A stretch of 64,000 nt of DNA from Streptomyces griseosporeus (GCF_014656055.1 NZ_BNBR01000001.1:186001-250000); one strand, 5' to 3'; positions 32,937 through 42,124 are shown, counted from the first letter of the stretch. Notes: generated by a model from the sequence alone, not told the origin. Numbers and translations are program-made.

Positions 32937-35780
32937 GTGGACCGCGTTCAGCAGCCGTTGGTGTCGAACCGCATCGGCGGTGGTGCGCCCCCGCTACGCG
33001 GTCGCGACGAGGAGGTGACCCTCCTTGAGGCCCGACTGGCCGCACTGACACGGGGCGAGGGCGGCCTCGTGTGCATCGAGGGGGCTCCCGGCAGCGGCAA
33101 GAGCCGGCTGCTCGCAGAGGCGCGGACCGTGGCGATGCGTCACAAGCTGAGGGTTTTCCAGGGCGGGGCGGACCCCGACGGCCAGTTCATCCCCCTCGGA
33201 CCGCTGCTGGACGGCCTGCTGACCGGTGCCGGGACCCTGTTCGACGTCGAGAGACTGCGCGATCTGGCGACCGCTCCGGAACAGCGGTTCTGGCTGCTTC
33301 AGGAGCTGCAGGACCGGCTCGAACGGGCGGCGCTCGACACCCCCCTGGTGATCGCCCTGGACGATGTCCAGTGGCTGGACGACGTCACGCTCCTCGCCCT
33401 GCGCACGCTTACGGCCCGGTTGTCGTCCCACGCGATCCTGTGGCTGCTGGCCGTCCGCAGCAACGCCGGCACGCCGGGCGTCCGCTCGACCCTCAACCAG
33501 CTCGATCAGGCCGGGGCCCGCCGGATCGCCCTCGGCCCCCTTCCGGACAGCGCGGTGGCGGAGATCACGCAGGACGTCCTGGGGGCCGTACCCGACCGGA
33601 CGACGCTGCAGGCGGCCCGCCGGGCAGAGGGTGTACCGCTGCTGCTGGTCGAACTCCTGCGCAGTATGCGCGACGAGCACTCCGTGATCATCGAGGGCAA
33701 CGTCGCGCGGCTGGCCGGTGCGGACCTGCCCGCCCGGTTCCAGGCCTCCGTGCGTCTCACCCTGGACCGGCTCGCCCCCTCCACCCGCGAGGTCGTCCAG
33801 ACCGCGTCGGCCGTCGGCCGCACGGTCACCATCGGTCTCCTGGCCGAACTGCTGGGCAAGCCAGCAGCCGCGCTGATAACGCCGGTGCAGGAGGCACTCG
33901 ACGCCCATCTCTTCGTCGAACGCAACGAGCGGCTGCTGTTCCGCCATGACCTCTTCCGTGAAGCGGTCGAAAGCAGCCTTCCGGTGTCCGTGCGCCGCGC
34001 TCTGCGGCGTCACGCCGCCGAAGTTCTGCTGGAGCGCGGCGCCCCGGTGACGGAGGCGGCCGCCCTGCTCGTGGACACCGCCGAGGCCGGTGACCGTCGC
34101 GCCGTCGAACTGCTGAGGACGGCGGCGGCGGAACTGTCCGCGTCCGCACCGTCATCGGCGCAGCAGCTCAGCCGCCGGGCGCTCGAACTGACCGCCCCGT
34201 CCGCGTCGGAGCATCCGGCGATCGTGGCGGAGACCATGCTCCTGCTGTGGCAGACGGGTCAGGCGTCACAGGCCCGCTCGCTGGCGGCCTCCGTGCTGCC
34301 GGGCAGCTTGCTGCCGGAGGCGGAGGCGCAGCTGTGGCTCGGTCTGGCGCGGGTGTCCAGCCAGTACGACTTCACGGAAGCGGCAGCCCAGGCACGCGCC
34401 GGGTCCGAGCTGCCCGGCATCTCACCCGCCGTGCGCGCCCAGTTGCTGGCACTGAGGTGCCTGAACCTGTCGATGATCGGGGACCTCGACGCCACGGCCG
34501 CCGCGGTCGCCGACGCCCTTGAGGCGGCGGCCCAGGCCCGTGACAAGGCCGCCCAGTCGACCGCGATCGCCGTCGACTCCGTCGTGCAGTTCTACCGCCT
34601 GGACTGGAAGCTCGCCTTCGAACTGGCCGACCGGGCCGCGGCGCTCGCTGCCGAGGTCGGCTTCGCCCATTCCCTGTGGGTTCCCGAGGCCCTGTGGAAG
34701 GCCTTCCTGTTCAACGCGGCGGGGATGGCGAACGAGGCCCTCGCCGAGTCCGAGGCCGGCATCCGGGAGACCCAGAAGAAGGGCCAGGCCGCGGCCATGG
34801 GCCTGTGGATGAGCAACCGCTCTCGGGCCCTGTTCGACGCCGGGCTCCTGGAGGACGCGCGGGCGGAGGCCGAGGCCACGGCGGCGATGGCGGACGACCT
34901 GGGCATGGGCAACTTCGCCGACGCCACAGCCCTGTACACGCTGATGCGCGTCGCCTTGCACACCAACGACCGGGAGGCGGTGCGCGCCTACGCCGCCCAG
35001 GTGCACCGCATGGTCGACGATCCGGCGATCCTCGTCCGCAACGTCGGCTCGTGGCTGCTCGCCCTGGTCGCCGACGACGAGGGGCGTCCCGACCGCGCCA
35101 TGGAACTCCTGGACGAGTCGTTCAGTACGTTCGAGCTGGCGGGCCCTTCGCTGGCCAGCCCCGAGGACCCCGCCGACGCGCCCGTCTTCGTCCGGATGGC
35201 GCTGCGGGCGGGAGCGGGTGACCGCGCGGCAGCGGCCGTCGCCGTCGCCGAGCGCCGCGCAGCCGGCAACCCCGGCTTCCCGGTCCTCGAAGCGGTCGCC
35301 GCGCACGCTCGCGGTCTGCTCGACAACGATCTCTCGCTGCTCCTGCGCGCCGTGGACCTGTACGAGGGCATCCCCCGGCTGCTGCCCCGGGCCTCCGCCC
35401 TGGAGGACGCGGGCCGCAAGCTGGCCACACGTGGCGCCGCCGAAGCCGTGCCCCACCTCGACGCGGCGCTCAACCTGTACACCGCGGCGGGTGCCGAGCG
35501 GGACGCCGCCCGTGTCCGACGTGAGCTCCGCGCCGTGGGCGCGCCGCGCAGACGCACCTCGGCGAAGAGGTCCCCCACGGCGTGGCCGGAGCTGACCGCG
35601 TCCGAGGTGGCGGTCATCCGCCTGGTCGCGCAGGGGCTGACCAACCGGGAGGCCGCGGAACGCCTGGGTCTGTCACCGCACACCATCAGCTCCCACCTGC
35701 GGCACGCGTTCGCCAAGCTCGACATCGGCTCCCGTGCCGAGCTGACGCGTCTGGCCGAGACCCGCGAACACGCACAGTAG
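32937..35780 (+). CDS. LAL-type LuxR regulator (third)
   Basis: 947 aa from GTG 32937, which has AGAGGA four nt upstream; ATG 32877 in the same frame is inside a run of palindromes and lacks a ribosome site. The protein has Walker A GAPGSGKS, Walker B PLVIALDDVQWLD, a long helical region, and a C-terminal LuxR helix-turn-helix (LTASEVAVIRLVAQGLTNREAAERLGLSPHTI). It differs from the other two LALs in its linker (RRTSAKRSP) and HTH sequence. It is followed 103 nt later by an AraC regulator in the same direction, without a clear terminator between them. Confidence 0.88.
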   Translation: MDRVQQPLVSNRIGGGAPPLRGRDEEVTLLEARLAALTRGEGGLVCIEGAPGSGKSRLLAEARTVAMRHKLRVFQGGADPDGQFIPLGPLLDGLLTGAGTLFDVERLRDLATAPEQRFWLLQELQDRLERAALDTPLVIALDDVQWLDDVTLLALRTLTARLSSHAILWLLAVRSNAGTPGVRSTLNQLDQAGARRIALGPLPDSAVAEITQDVLGAVPDRTTLQAARRAEGVPLLLVELLRSMRDEHSVIIEGNVARLAGADLPARFQASVRLTLDRLAPSTREVVQTASAVGRTVTIGLLAELLGKPAAALITPVQEALDAHLFVERNERLLFRHDLFREAVESSLPVSVRRALRRHAAEVLLERGAPVTEAAALLVDTAEAGDRRAVELLRTAAAELSASAPSSAQQLSRRALELTAPSASEHPAIVAETMLLLWQTGQASQARSLAASVLPGSLLPEAEAQLWLGLARVSSQYDFTEAAAQARAGSELPGISPAVRAQLLALRCLNLSMIGDLDATAAAVADALEAAAQARDKAAQSTAIAVDSVVQFYRLDWKLAFELADRAAALAAEVGFAHSLWVPEALWKAFLFNAAGMANEALAESEAGIRETQKKGQAAAMGLWMSNRSRALFDAGLLEDARAEAEATAAMADDLGMGNFADATALYTLMRVALHTNDREAVRAYAAQVHRMVDDPAILVRNVGSWLLALVADDEGRPDRAMELLDESFSTFELAGPSLASPEDPADAPVFVRMALRAGAGDRAAAAVAVAERRAAGNPGFPVLEAVAAHARGLLDNDLSLLLRAVDLYEGIPRLLPRASALEDAGRKLATRGAAEAVPHLDAALNLYTAAGAERDAARVRRELRAVGAPRRRTSAKRSPTAWPELTASEVAVIRLVAQGLTNREAAERLGLSPHTISSHLRHAFAKLDIGSRAELTRLAETREHAQ

Positions 35781-35883
35781 TTGCTTCGTATCCCACATCC
35801 CGTCTCCGGATCCGACCCGGTCGTGCGACGCGCGGACGCGCGGTTGGGCTTCAGGATCTGAGGGGGAAGGGGGGAACGATTCC

Positions 35884-36903
35884 ATGACCACAGAAGCGAC
35901 GGCGCACGGCGGCGTCCGCGACCACGTCTTCACCACCGATCTGGTTCCCTCGGAGGGACGGCGAGGCTACTGGCGCCAGGCGTTGTCCCAGGCATTCGGC
36001 GCGGTCGACGTCTCGGCGCCCCAGGACGTCTACTCCGGAACCGTCCGTACGACGTCGCTCGGCCGGCTCAGAGCGGTGACCGCCGAGGGCGACGCGGTGG
36101 CGCTGCGGCGGTCGCGCCGTCCCGGGGCCGGTGACGGCGAGGAAGGGAGCGTGGTGCTCCACCTCCTGGAGGCGGGGGCGGCCCGGGTGGAGCAGGACGG
36201 GAGGGAGTGCGCACTCCAGCCCGGTGACATCTTCGTCTCCGACACGACCAGTCCGCTCCGGCTGGACCTGCCCCGGTCCTTCCGCATCAAGTCCCTGGTC
36301 ATGCCCCGTCAGACGCTGGGCCCGCGCGATCCCGGCGTCCGCCGGATCACGGCCCTGCCGTTCGGTCCGGACACGTCGCTCGGCGGACTGCTGTCCCCCT
36401 TCATCACCCGGCTCGCCGATGACGCCGCGGCGTTCCTGCCGCACACCCGGGAGGTGATGGCCCTCAACGCGGTCGAGCTGTTCGGCACGCTGGCCGGCGA
36501 GCGGCTCGGCGGGACGCGTGCGCACGTGCGGGAGGAGCCCGGGACACTGCTGCTGAAGGTCCAGGCGTTCATCGACGAGGAGCTGGCGGACCCGGACCTG
36601 TCCCCGGCGCACATCGCGCGTGCCCACCACATCTCGCTGCGCTATCTGCACAAGCTGTTCCGGGCAGAAGGCGTCACCGTGAGCCGTTGGATCCTGCAGC
36701 GGCGCCTGGAGGCATGCCGGCGTGACCTGCTGCGCGACCAGACAAAGGACCTCACGATCGCCGCGGTGGCCCATCAGCGCGGCTTCGCCAGTGCCGCTCA
36801 CTTCAGCCGCTCGTTCCGCGCCGCCTACGGCGTGTCGCCCAGTGAGTGGCGCGCTGCGCAGCAGTCCGCGCCGGCCCGGCCCGCTGACGGATCCGCGTCC
36901 TGA
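35884..36903 (+). CDS. AraC/XylS-family regulator with full sensor domain (paralogue 2)
   Basis: 339 aa. The N-terminal about 200 residues are an AraC_binding_2-type sensor (VPSEGRRGYWRQAL; GDIFVSDTTSPLRLDLP), the same domain type as in XylS. The last 110 residues carry the double HTH: DLSPAHIARAHHISLRYLHKLF and FASAAHFSRSFRAAYGVSPSEW. These recognition regions match the paralogue at 27497 almost residue for residue. It is the best candidate for reading the XylS-like tandem boxes at ten promoters in this region. A good AAGGGGGG lies upstream of ATG 35884. Its own upstream 103 nt carry no such box. Confidence 0.9.
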   Translation: MTTEATAHGGVRDHVFTTDLVPSEGRRGYWRQALSQAFGAVDVSAPQDVYSGTVRTTSLGRLRAVTAEGDAVALRRSRRPGAGDGEEGSVVLHLLEAGAARVEQDGRECALQPGDIFVSDTTSPLRLDLPRSFRIKSLVMPRQTLGPRDPGVRRITALPFGPDTSLGGLLSPFITRLADDAAAFLPHTREVMALNAVELFGTLAGERLGGTRAHVREEPGTLLLKVQAFIDEELADPDLSPAHIARAHHISLRYLHKLFRAEGVTVSRWILQRRLEACRRDLLRDQTKDLTIAAVAHQRGFASAAHFSRSFRAAYGVSPSEWRAAQQSAPARPADGSAS

Positions 36904-36928
36904 GCCCGCCGCCGCCTGCACGGCCAAA

Positions 36929-36969
36929 AGCCCGCGCCCGCCACGGGATCACCGTGACGGGCGCGGGCT
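36929..36969. terminator. Bidirectional terminator between convergent AraC and amidohydrolase genes
   Basis: An 18-nt arm (36929-36946) pairs with 36952-36969 with a single mismatch and a 5-nt loop. It serves the AraC gene (plus) and the amidohydrolase gene (minus). Confidence 0.85.
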
Positions 36970-37003
36970 GCGAGGACAGCCGTCCGCGACCGGGAGGAAC
37001 GGC

Positions 37004-38893
37004 TCAGAGGGAGAAGCAGGGATCGAAGGCGGGGCTGTCGTTCTCCGGGACCAGGCCGCGGCGGGCCCGCCACTGCCGGTGCTGTTCGGACTCGGCGACG
37101 GCCTCGCCCAGCAGCTCGGCCTGGCGGGCGCCCCTGAACCGCGTCTCCGGCGCGGCCTGGTATCCGCCGAAGCGCGCCACGGGACTCCACTCGGGGGTGA
37201 CCGGGGGCATGGCCTCGTCGACGCCTTCGTACTCGCGCGCGCCGTAGACGACCCGGCCGCCGACGACCGTCAGGAGGGCTTCGATGTGCGGGATCTCCTG
37301 GTCGGGCACCGTGAAGAAGTCCTCCGACAGCACGGTGAGGTCGCCGAGGAACCCGGGGCGCAGGACTCCCTTGCGGTCCTGCTCACCGGTGAGCACGGCG
37401 CCGGCCGTGGTGAACATCTCCAGCGCCGTCTCCCTGTCCACGCGGTTGTGCGGCGGGCGGATGGTCAGGTCGCCGACCGTTCGGCCGGTGACCAGCCAGT
37501 GCAGGGCGACCCACGGGTTGTACGACGAGACGCGGGTGGCGTCGGTGCCGGCCGCGACGGTCAGGCCCCGGCCCAGCATGGCGCGGACCGGCGGGGCGTC
37601 CGCGGCGGCACCGACGCCGTAGCGGCGTACGAACGCCTCGCCCTGGAAGGACAGCCGGTTCTGCACCGACATGGCGCCCCCGAGGGCGACGATCCGGTCC
37701 AGGCTGTCCGCCGAGACGGTCTCGGCGTGGTCGAACAGCCACCGGTTGCCGCCGGGGAACAGCCCCTCGGTGGCGAGCCTCTCGAAGACGGCGAGGTCAC
37801 GGCGGATGGTCTCGTCGTACGTCGCGTGCAGACGGAAACCCCAGCCGTTCTCCATCAGCAGCCGTACCGCCTTCTCGAACTCCACCTCGTAGTCGGCGGC
37901 GTGCTCGGGGCGGGGCACGGCGAAGTTCTCGAAGTCGGCGGCCGCCCAGGTGAGGTTCTCACCGGCGCCGTTCAGCCGCAGCCACTCGTCTCCGTCCCCG
38001 GGCCGGACCATGCCGATCCACCGGGTCAGGTCGTCGATCTCCTGGCCCGCGGTCTGCGGGAACAGGTGGTAGGCGATGCGCAGGGAGAGCTGTCCCTTGC
38101 GGGCCAGTTCGGTCACCGTCGCGTAGTTCTCGGGGAAGTTCTGGAATCCGCCCGCCGCGTCGATCGCCGAGGTGAGCCCGAACCGGTTCAGCTCCCGCAG
38201 GAAGTGCCGTGTCGACGCCTCCCGGTGCTCCTCGTCGAGCCCCGGCGCCTTCGCCAGCGTCGAGTAGAGGATCAGCGCGCTCGGCGCAGCCAGCAGCATG
38301 CCCGTCGGCTCGCCGTCACGGCCGCGCATGATCTGCCCGCCGCGGGGGTCGGGGGTGTCCTTGTCATAGCCCACCGCCTTGAGGGCGGCGCGGTTGAGTA
38401 TCGCGGCCTGGTACAGGTGCAGGACGAAGACGGGCGTGTCCGGCGCGGCGGCGTTCAGCTCGGCGACGGTGGGCAGGCGTCGCTCGGCGAACTGCTCCGC
38501 CGACCAGCCGCCCACCACGCGCAGCCACTGGCCCTTGGGGGTGCGTGCGGCCTGTTCCCGCAGCATGGCCAGGCCCTGCCGCAGCGAGCGGACGCCGTCC
38601 CAGCGCAGTTCGAGCACGTAGTTCAGGCCCCCGCGGATGACGTGCAGGTGCGCGTCGTTCAGTCCGGGGATCATCCGGCGTCCGAGCGCGTCGACGACCC
38701 GGGTGGCGGGACCGACCTGGCCCGCCACGTCCTTGTCGCTGCCGATGGCGGTGATGACACCGTCGCGGACCGCGATCGCCTCGGCCTGCGGCAGACGGGG
38801 ATCGCCAGTGTGGATCCTGGCATTGCGGACGACGAGGTCCGCCGCTTCGTCGGTGGCGTGCGGGATCAGTCCGCTCACCGGCATGGTGGACAC
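37004..38893 (-). CDS. Amidohydrolase family 3 (YtcJ-like) metal-dependent hydrolase
   Basis: 629 aa from GTG 38893 with AGGAGG seven nt upstream. The N-terminal composite domain reads ADLVVRNARIHTGD and the metal-binding GLNDAHLHVIRGG (HxH) follows. Later come LHATYDETIR, LFDHAETVSAD, and AAGTDATRVSSYNPW with the last aspartate ligand, then TAGAVLTGEQDRKGVLRPGFLGDLTVLSEDFF. The family removes formyl or other acyl groups from amides and related bonds; no substrate is evident. No signal peptide is visible. It is transcribed from tandem-box site h and is divergent from the hydrolase gene at 39225, suggesting linked substrate breakdown. Confidence 0.9.
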   Translation of the reverse strand: MSTMPVSGLIPHATDEAADLVVRNARIHTGDPRLPQAEAIAVRDGVITAIGSDKDVAGQVGPATRVVDALGRRMIPGLNDAHLHVIRGGLNYVLELRWDGVRSLRQGLAMLREQAARTPKGQWLRVVGGWSAEQFAERRLPTVAELNAAAPDTPVFVLHLYQAAILNRAALKAVGYDKDTPDPRGGQIMRGRDGEPTGMLLAAPSALILYSTLAKAPGLDEEHREASTRHFLRELNRFGLTSAIDAAGGFQNFPENYATVTELARKGQLSLRIAYHLFPQTAGQEIDDLTRWIGMVRPGDGDEWLRLNGAGENLTWAAADFENFAVPRPEHAADYEVEFEKAVRLLMENGWGFRLHATYDETIRRDLAVFERLATEGLFPGGNRWLFDHAETVSADSLDRIVALGGAMSVQNRLSFQGEAFVRRYGVGAAADAPPVRAMLGRGLTVAAGTDATRVSSYNPWVALHWLVTGRTVGDLTIRPPHNRVDRETALEMFTTAGAVLTGEQDRKGVLRPGFLGDLTVLSEDFFTVPDQEIPHIEALLTVVGGRVVYGAREYEGVDEAMPPVTPEWSPVARFGGYQAAPETRFRGARQAELLGEAVAESEQHRQWRARRGLVPENDSPAFDPCFSL

Positions 38894-39000
38894 CTGACAA
38901 CCTCCTGGGGCGTGCGGCGTGGGAGCTGCGAGGGCAGCGCGCGGCCGCACGACGTGCGGCGAGGCGCACGTGTCAGCGAGCTGCGGCTGCTTCGCCGGTG

Positions 39001-39065
39001 ACGCTAGTGCGGGGCCGGCTTCGCCGGTTTCCGCCGGACGCACCGGGGGTTGCCCGACAGCGCAC
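39001..39065 (-). promoter_or_regulatory. Tandem AraC-type box promoter, site h
   Basis: On the minus strand GTGCGCTGTCGGGCAAC (39065-39049) and GTGCGTCCGGCGGAAAC (39043-39027), 22-bp period, are followed by TAGCGT (39006-39001). It faces the amidohydrolase start at 38893. Confidence 0.75.
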
Positions 39066-39078
39066 CGGTCGTGGGCGA

Positions 39079-39143
39079 GTGCACCGTGGGGTCAGAGCCG
39101 GTGCGCACAAATGCAAGCCCCGGCGTGCGCACCGTTCTAGCGT
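39079..39143 (+). promoter_or_regulatory. Tandem AraC-type box promoter, site b
   Basis: Boxes GTGCACCGTGGGGTCAG (39079) and GTGCGCACAAATGCAAG (39101), 22-bp period, are followed by TAGCGT at 39138-39143. It lies 13 nt from site h and points the other way, towards the esterase gene at 39225. Confidence 0.7.
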
Positions 39144-39224
39144 GGCCCGGACGGCCCGGCGCATCTGCGGATCCGGTGCGGGCCGCACCGTCGGGAAACA
39201 CGCGCAGCAGTCTGAGGAGTCCTC

Positions 39225-40196
39225 ATGTCCTACACCTTCAAGCCGGTCCAGCCCGTGCTGGAGCCGGCGGCGGCCGCATTCGCCGAGGCCACCGCCAACC
39301 CGCCGTACCTGTTCGACCTGCCGCCGGCCGAGGGCCGCAAGGCCGTCGACGAGGTCCAGTCGGGCGACATCGCCAAGCCGGACGTCGACGAGGAGTGGGT
39401 CACCGTCTCCGGCGGCCCGACGGGCACCGTGCGGGCCCGTGTCGTCAAGCCCGCCGGCGCCGAGGGCACCCTGCCCGTGATCCTCTACATCCACGGCGCC
39501 GGGTGGGTCTTCGGCAACGCCCACACGCACGACCGCCTCGTCCGCGAACTCGCGGTCGGAGCGGGCGCGGCCGTCGTCTTCCCCGAGTACGACCTCTCCC
39601 CCGAGGCCCGCTACCCGGTCGCCATCGAGCAGAACTACGCCGTCGCACGCTGGATCGTCACCGACGGCGCCGCGAAGGGGCTGGACGCGGGCCGGATCGC
39701 CGTGGCCGGTGACTCCGTCGGCGGCAACATGACCGCCGCGCTCACCCTGATGGCCAAGGAGCGCGGGGACGTCCCCCTGGTGCAGCAGGTCCTCTTCTAC
39801 CCGGTCACCGACGCGTCGTTCGACACCGGCTCCTACCACCAGTTCGCGGAGGGCTACTTCCTGCGCCGCGACGGCATGCAGTGGTTCTGGGACCAGTACA
39901 CGACCGACGAGCAGCAGCGCGCGGAGATCACCGCCTCCCCGCTGCGCGCCACCACCGAGCAGCTCACCGGCCTTCCCCCAGCCCTCGTCATCACCGCCGA
40001 GGCCGACGTCCTGCGCGACGAGGGCGAGGCCTACGCCAACAAGCTCCGCGCGGCCGGTGTCCCCGTCACCGCCGTGCGCTACCAGGGCGTCATCCACGAC
40101 TTCGTGATGCTCAACGCCCTGCGTGAGACCCACGCCGCCGAGGCCGCGATCGGCATGGCGGCCGGCACGCTGCGCACCGCCCTGCACACGCGCTGA
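39225..40196 (+). CDS. HSL-type alpha/beta hydrolase (esterase)
   Basis: 323 aa with HGAGWVFGN (oxyanion hole), nucleophile in AVAGDSVGGN, acid in TAEADVLRDEG and histidine in GVIHDFVML. It is the Ser-containing counterpart of the Cys variant encoded at 20497-21486. ATG 39225 follows TGAGGAG by about 7 nt. It shares a 331-nt divergent region with the amidohydrolase gene in which two tandem-box promoters sit head to head, so both enzymes are probably induced together. The natural substrate is unknown. Confidence 0.92.
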   Translation: MSYTFKPVQPVLEPAAAAFAEATANPPYLFDLPPAEGRKAVDEVQSGDIAKPDVDEEWVTVSGGPTGTVRARVVKPAGAEGTLPVILYIHGAGWVFGNAHTHDRLVRELAVGAGAAVVFPEYDLSPEARYPVAIEQNYAVARWIVTDGAAKGLDAGRIAVAGDSVGGNMTAALTLMAKERGDVPLVQQVLFYPVTDASFDTGSYHQFAEGYFLRRDGMQWFWDQYTTDEQQRAEITASPLRATTEQLTGLPPALVITAEADVLRDEGEAYANKLRAAGVPVTAVRYQGVIHDFVMLNALRETHAAEAAIGMAAGTLRTALHTR

Positions 40197-40344
40197 CCGA
40201 CGGAGGGTGAGCGCCGGGGTGATCGGGGCCCTCGGGCGCACAGGCCGCGCGGTTCCCACGGAGGTGGGGCCGCGCGGCCTCCGCACGCCGCCTCCCGCCT
40301 CCGCCGGTGGCCGGCGACACCGGGCCGGGCACGCGGCCCCGAAT

Positions 40345-40434
40345 CGGTCACCTGCTCGACGCAGGGGCACGCTGCCCTGCGCCGGTCACCTGCTCGGCGC
40401 AGGGCCACGCTGCCCCGCACCGGACACCTGCTCC
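40345..40434 (+). repeat. 38-bp tandem repeat, 2.4 copies
   Basis: CGGTCACCTGCTC begins units at 40345 and 40383, and CGGACACCTGCTC begins a partial third at 40421. The array fills the region between the esterase stop and the Dps promoter (site c). The rest of the 355-nt gap shows only the Dps promoter elements. Confidence 0.8.
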
Positions 40435-40445
40435 ACCAGGCGCGT

Positions 40446-40510
40446 GTGCGCTCACGGGCACCGGCACATGCGCTGCGGGACAAGGAGGGGCCGAGGGTGC
40501 CGCCTAGCGT
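40446..40510 (+). promoter_or_regulatory. Tandem AraC-type box promoter, site c
   Basis: Boxes GTGCGCTCACGGGCACC (40446) and ATGCGCTGCGGGACAAG (40468), 22-bp period, are followed by TAGCGT at 40505-40510. It is 42 nt upstream of the Dps start. Confidence 0.75.
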
Positions 40511-40551
40511 TTGCCCGGTACACCGCACCACACGATCCCAGGAGGCACGAC

Positions 40552-41130
40552 ATGTCCGCCAACTCCGCCCACCGAAGCGGCAGCCAGCCGTGGCTGCACC
40601 AGAAGGGCGAGGTCATCCAGGACTTCGGGACCGTCAAGCAGTTCCCGCTCGGTCTGTCCTACGAGGCCCGCATGTACTCCTGCCAGCGCCTGAACAAGGT
40701 GCTCGCCGACACGCAGATCCTGTACGGCCTCTACAAGAAGCACCACTGGCTGATGCGGGGCGCGACCTTCTACCAGCTGCATCTGGTGCTGGACAAGCAT
40801 GCGGGCGAGCAGCTCGAACTGGTCGACACCCTCGCCGAACGCGTCCAGACGCTCGGCGGTGTCGCGGTCGGCGACCCCCGGCACGTCGCCGAGATCACCT
40901 CGGTTCCGCGGCCCCCGGACGGCGTGGAGGAAGTACCGGCGATGCTGTCGCGCCTGCTGGAAGCCCACGAGACCATCCTCGTGGAGGCTCACGACGCGGC
41001 CACCCGCACCGCCGAGCTGGGCGACGACGGCACGAACGACCTCCTCGTCTCCCAGGTGATCAGGACCGGTGAACTGCAGTCGTGGTTCCTCGCCGAGCAC
41101 CTGGTGGACACCCCCCTGGTCCGCTCCTGA
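40552..41130 (+). CDS. dps: Dps-family DNA-protecting ferritin
   Basis: 192 aa from ATG 40552, with AGGAGG about 8 nt upstream. It shows the Dps ferroxidase signature: KKHHWLMRGATFYQLHLVLDKH with the first-helix histidine, then DTLAERVQTLGG, and a long final helix. Members form 12-subunit shells that oxidise iron with hydrogen peroxide and can bind DNA. The N-terminal about 30 residues form a tail that may contact DNA. It is a single gene between site c and a strong hairpin at 41154-41188. Confidence 0.92.
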   Translation: MSANSAHRSGSQPWLHQKGEVIQDFGTVKQFPLGLSYEARMYSCQRLNKVLADTQILYGLYKKHHWLMRGATFYQLHLVLDKHAGEQLELVDTLAERVQTLGGVAVGDPRHVAEITSVPRPPDGVEEVPAMLSRLLEAHETILVEAHDAATRTAELGDDGTNDLLVSQVIRTGELQSWFLAEHLVDTPLVRS

Positions 41131-41153
41131 CGGCCCGGCCGGGGACGCGCCCG

Positions 41154-41188
41154 CACCGCCGCGTGTTCCGGCATGCCATGCGGCGGTG
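41154..41188 (+). terminator. Hairpin after dps
   Basis: CACCGCCGC (41154-41162) pairs perfectly with GCGGCGGTG (41180-41188); the loop is 17 nt. It lies 24 nt after the stop. Confidence 0.7.
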
Positions 41189-41232
41189 ACGATCGTCTCC
41201 GTACCGGGCGGAGCGCTGCGCGGGAGCACTTC

Positions 41233-41440
41233 ATGGACCTGCGGCAGATGGAGGTCATCGTCGCGGTGGCCGACACGGGTGGCTTCACCGCTGCGGCACG
41301 GAACACGTGGTGCAGTCCGCGGTGGTCGGGCACCGTCCGGTCCCTGGAACGTGAGCTGGGACAGCCCTGTTCGACCGCACGACCCACCGCCTGGCGCTGA
41401 CCCCGGCCGGGGAGGCCGCCTTCGGGCCATTGCCTGCAAG
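41233..41440 (+). pseudogene. LysR-family regulator remnant
   Basis: ATG 41233 (GGGAG upstream) starts MDLRQMEVIVAVADTGGFTAAARN, a LysR N-terminal helix-turn-helix. The matching continuation appears in other frames (VVQSAVVG, then TVRSLERELGQP, then LFDRTTHRLALTPAGEAAF), so at least two frame changes interrupt it. Homology ends near 41440; the effector-binding domain is missing. It is clearly non-functional. Confidence 0.75.
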
Positions 41441-41503
41441 CCACTTGACGGCACGTCACGTCGGCAGTGCGGCTCAGTGAAATTCTTCCGGCCCACGCGC
41501 ACG

Positions 41504-41540
41504 CGTCCGGCCCGGCTGCGCGCGGCAGCCGGGCCGGACG
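41504..41540 (-). terminator. Perfect 16-bp hairpin after DUF5709 gene
   Basis: 41504-41519 pairs perfectly with 41525-41540 around a 5-nt loop, just beyond the minus-strand stop at 41555. Confidence 0.85.
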
Positions 41541-41554
41541 GGTGTGGGCACCAG

Positions 41555-42019
41555 TCAGCGGGAACCGGGGTCGGCGATCACGTGCATTGCGGCTTCCTCC
41601 GCGGACGCCCCCGCCCCATCCAGTCCCACGTCGGAGGCGAACAGATCGGTCTCCGGGTCGTCCGGATCGCTGCGGTCGGCGGCGACGAGCCGGCCGGCGC
41701 GCAGGTCGCCGACCTCGTCGTCGACGAGTTCCCCGTCCGTGTCCCGGGTGTCGCCGAGACCGTCCCCCTCACCGGGGCCGATGTCCGGCACCTCCTCGGC
41801 CAGGCGCTCGTCCAGCGACTCGCCCCGCAGACGCTCGGCCGCCGTCACCCCGGTGTGTTCCGCGCCCCAGGGCCTGTCCGGCGGTGAGTAGCCCTCGTCC
41901 AGGGCCTCGGCCCCCGCCCGGTCGTCCAGTGTGTCGGAGGCGTCCAGCAGCCCCGTGCCGTCCAGCGTCTCCACCCCGTCCGGCTGGTAGACCCCGTCGC
42001 CGGTCATCTCGTCCGTCAT
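41555..42019 (-). CDS. DUF5709-like acidic protein
   Basis: 154 aa from ATG 42019 with GAGGAGGAA about 6 nt upstream. It is very acidic (Asp/Glu-rich) with the conserved opening GDGVYQPDG, GLLDASDTLDD and EGYSPPDRPWGAE typical of the DUF5709 family of actinomycetes. It has no helix, signal or catalytic motif, and is probably an intrinsically disordered or stress-associated protein. It appears to be driven by tandem-box site j and ends at a strong hairpin. Confidence 0.85.
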   Translation of the reverse strand: MTDEMTGDGVYQPDGVETLDGTGLLDASDTLDDRAGAEALDEGYSPPDRPWGAEHTGVTAAERLRGESLDERLAEEVPDIGPGEGDGLGDTRDTDGELVDDEVGDLRAGRLVAADRSDPDDPETDLFASDVGLDGAGASAEEAAMHVIADPGSR

Positions 42020-42124
42020 GGCGGTTCCTCCTCTCAGTCGCGCCACCTCGCTCGCCGTCCGGGGCCACACCGCCCACACAGTCGGCGGCGCCTGCTTCAC
42101 CGACGAGGCGCAGGGAGCGCCTGC

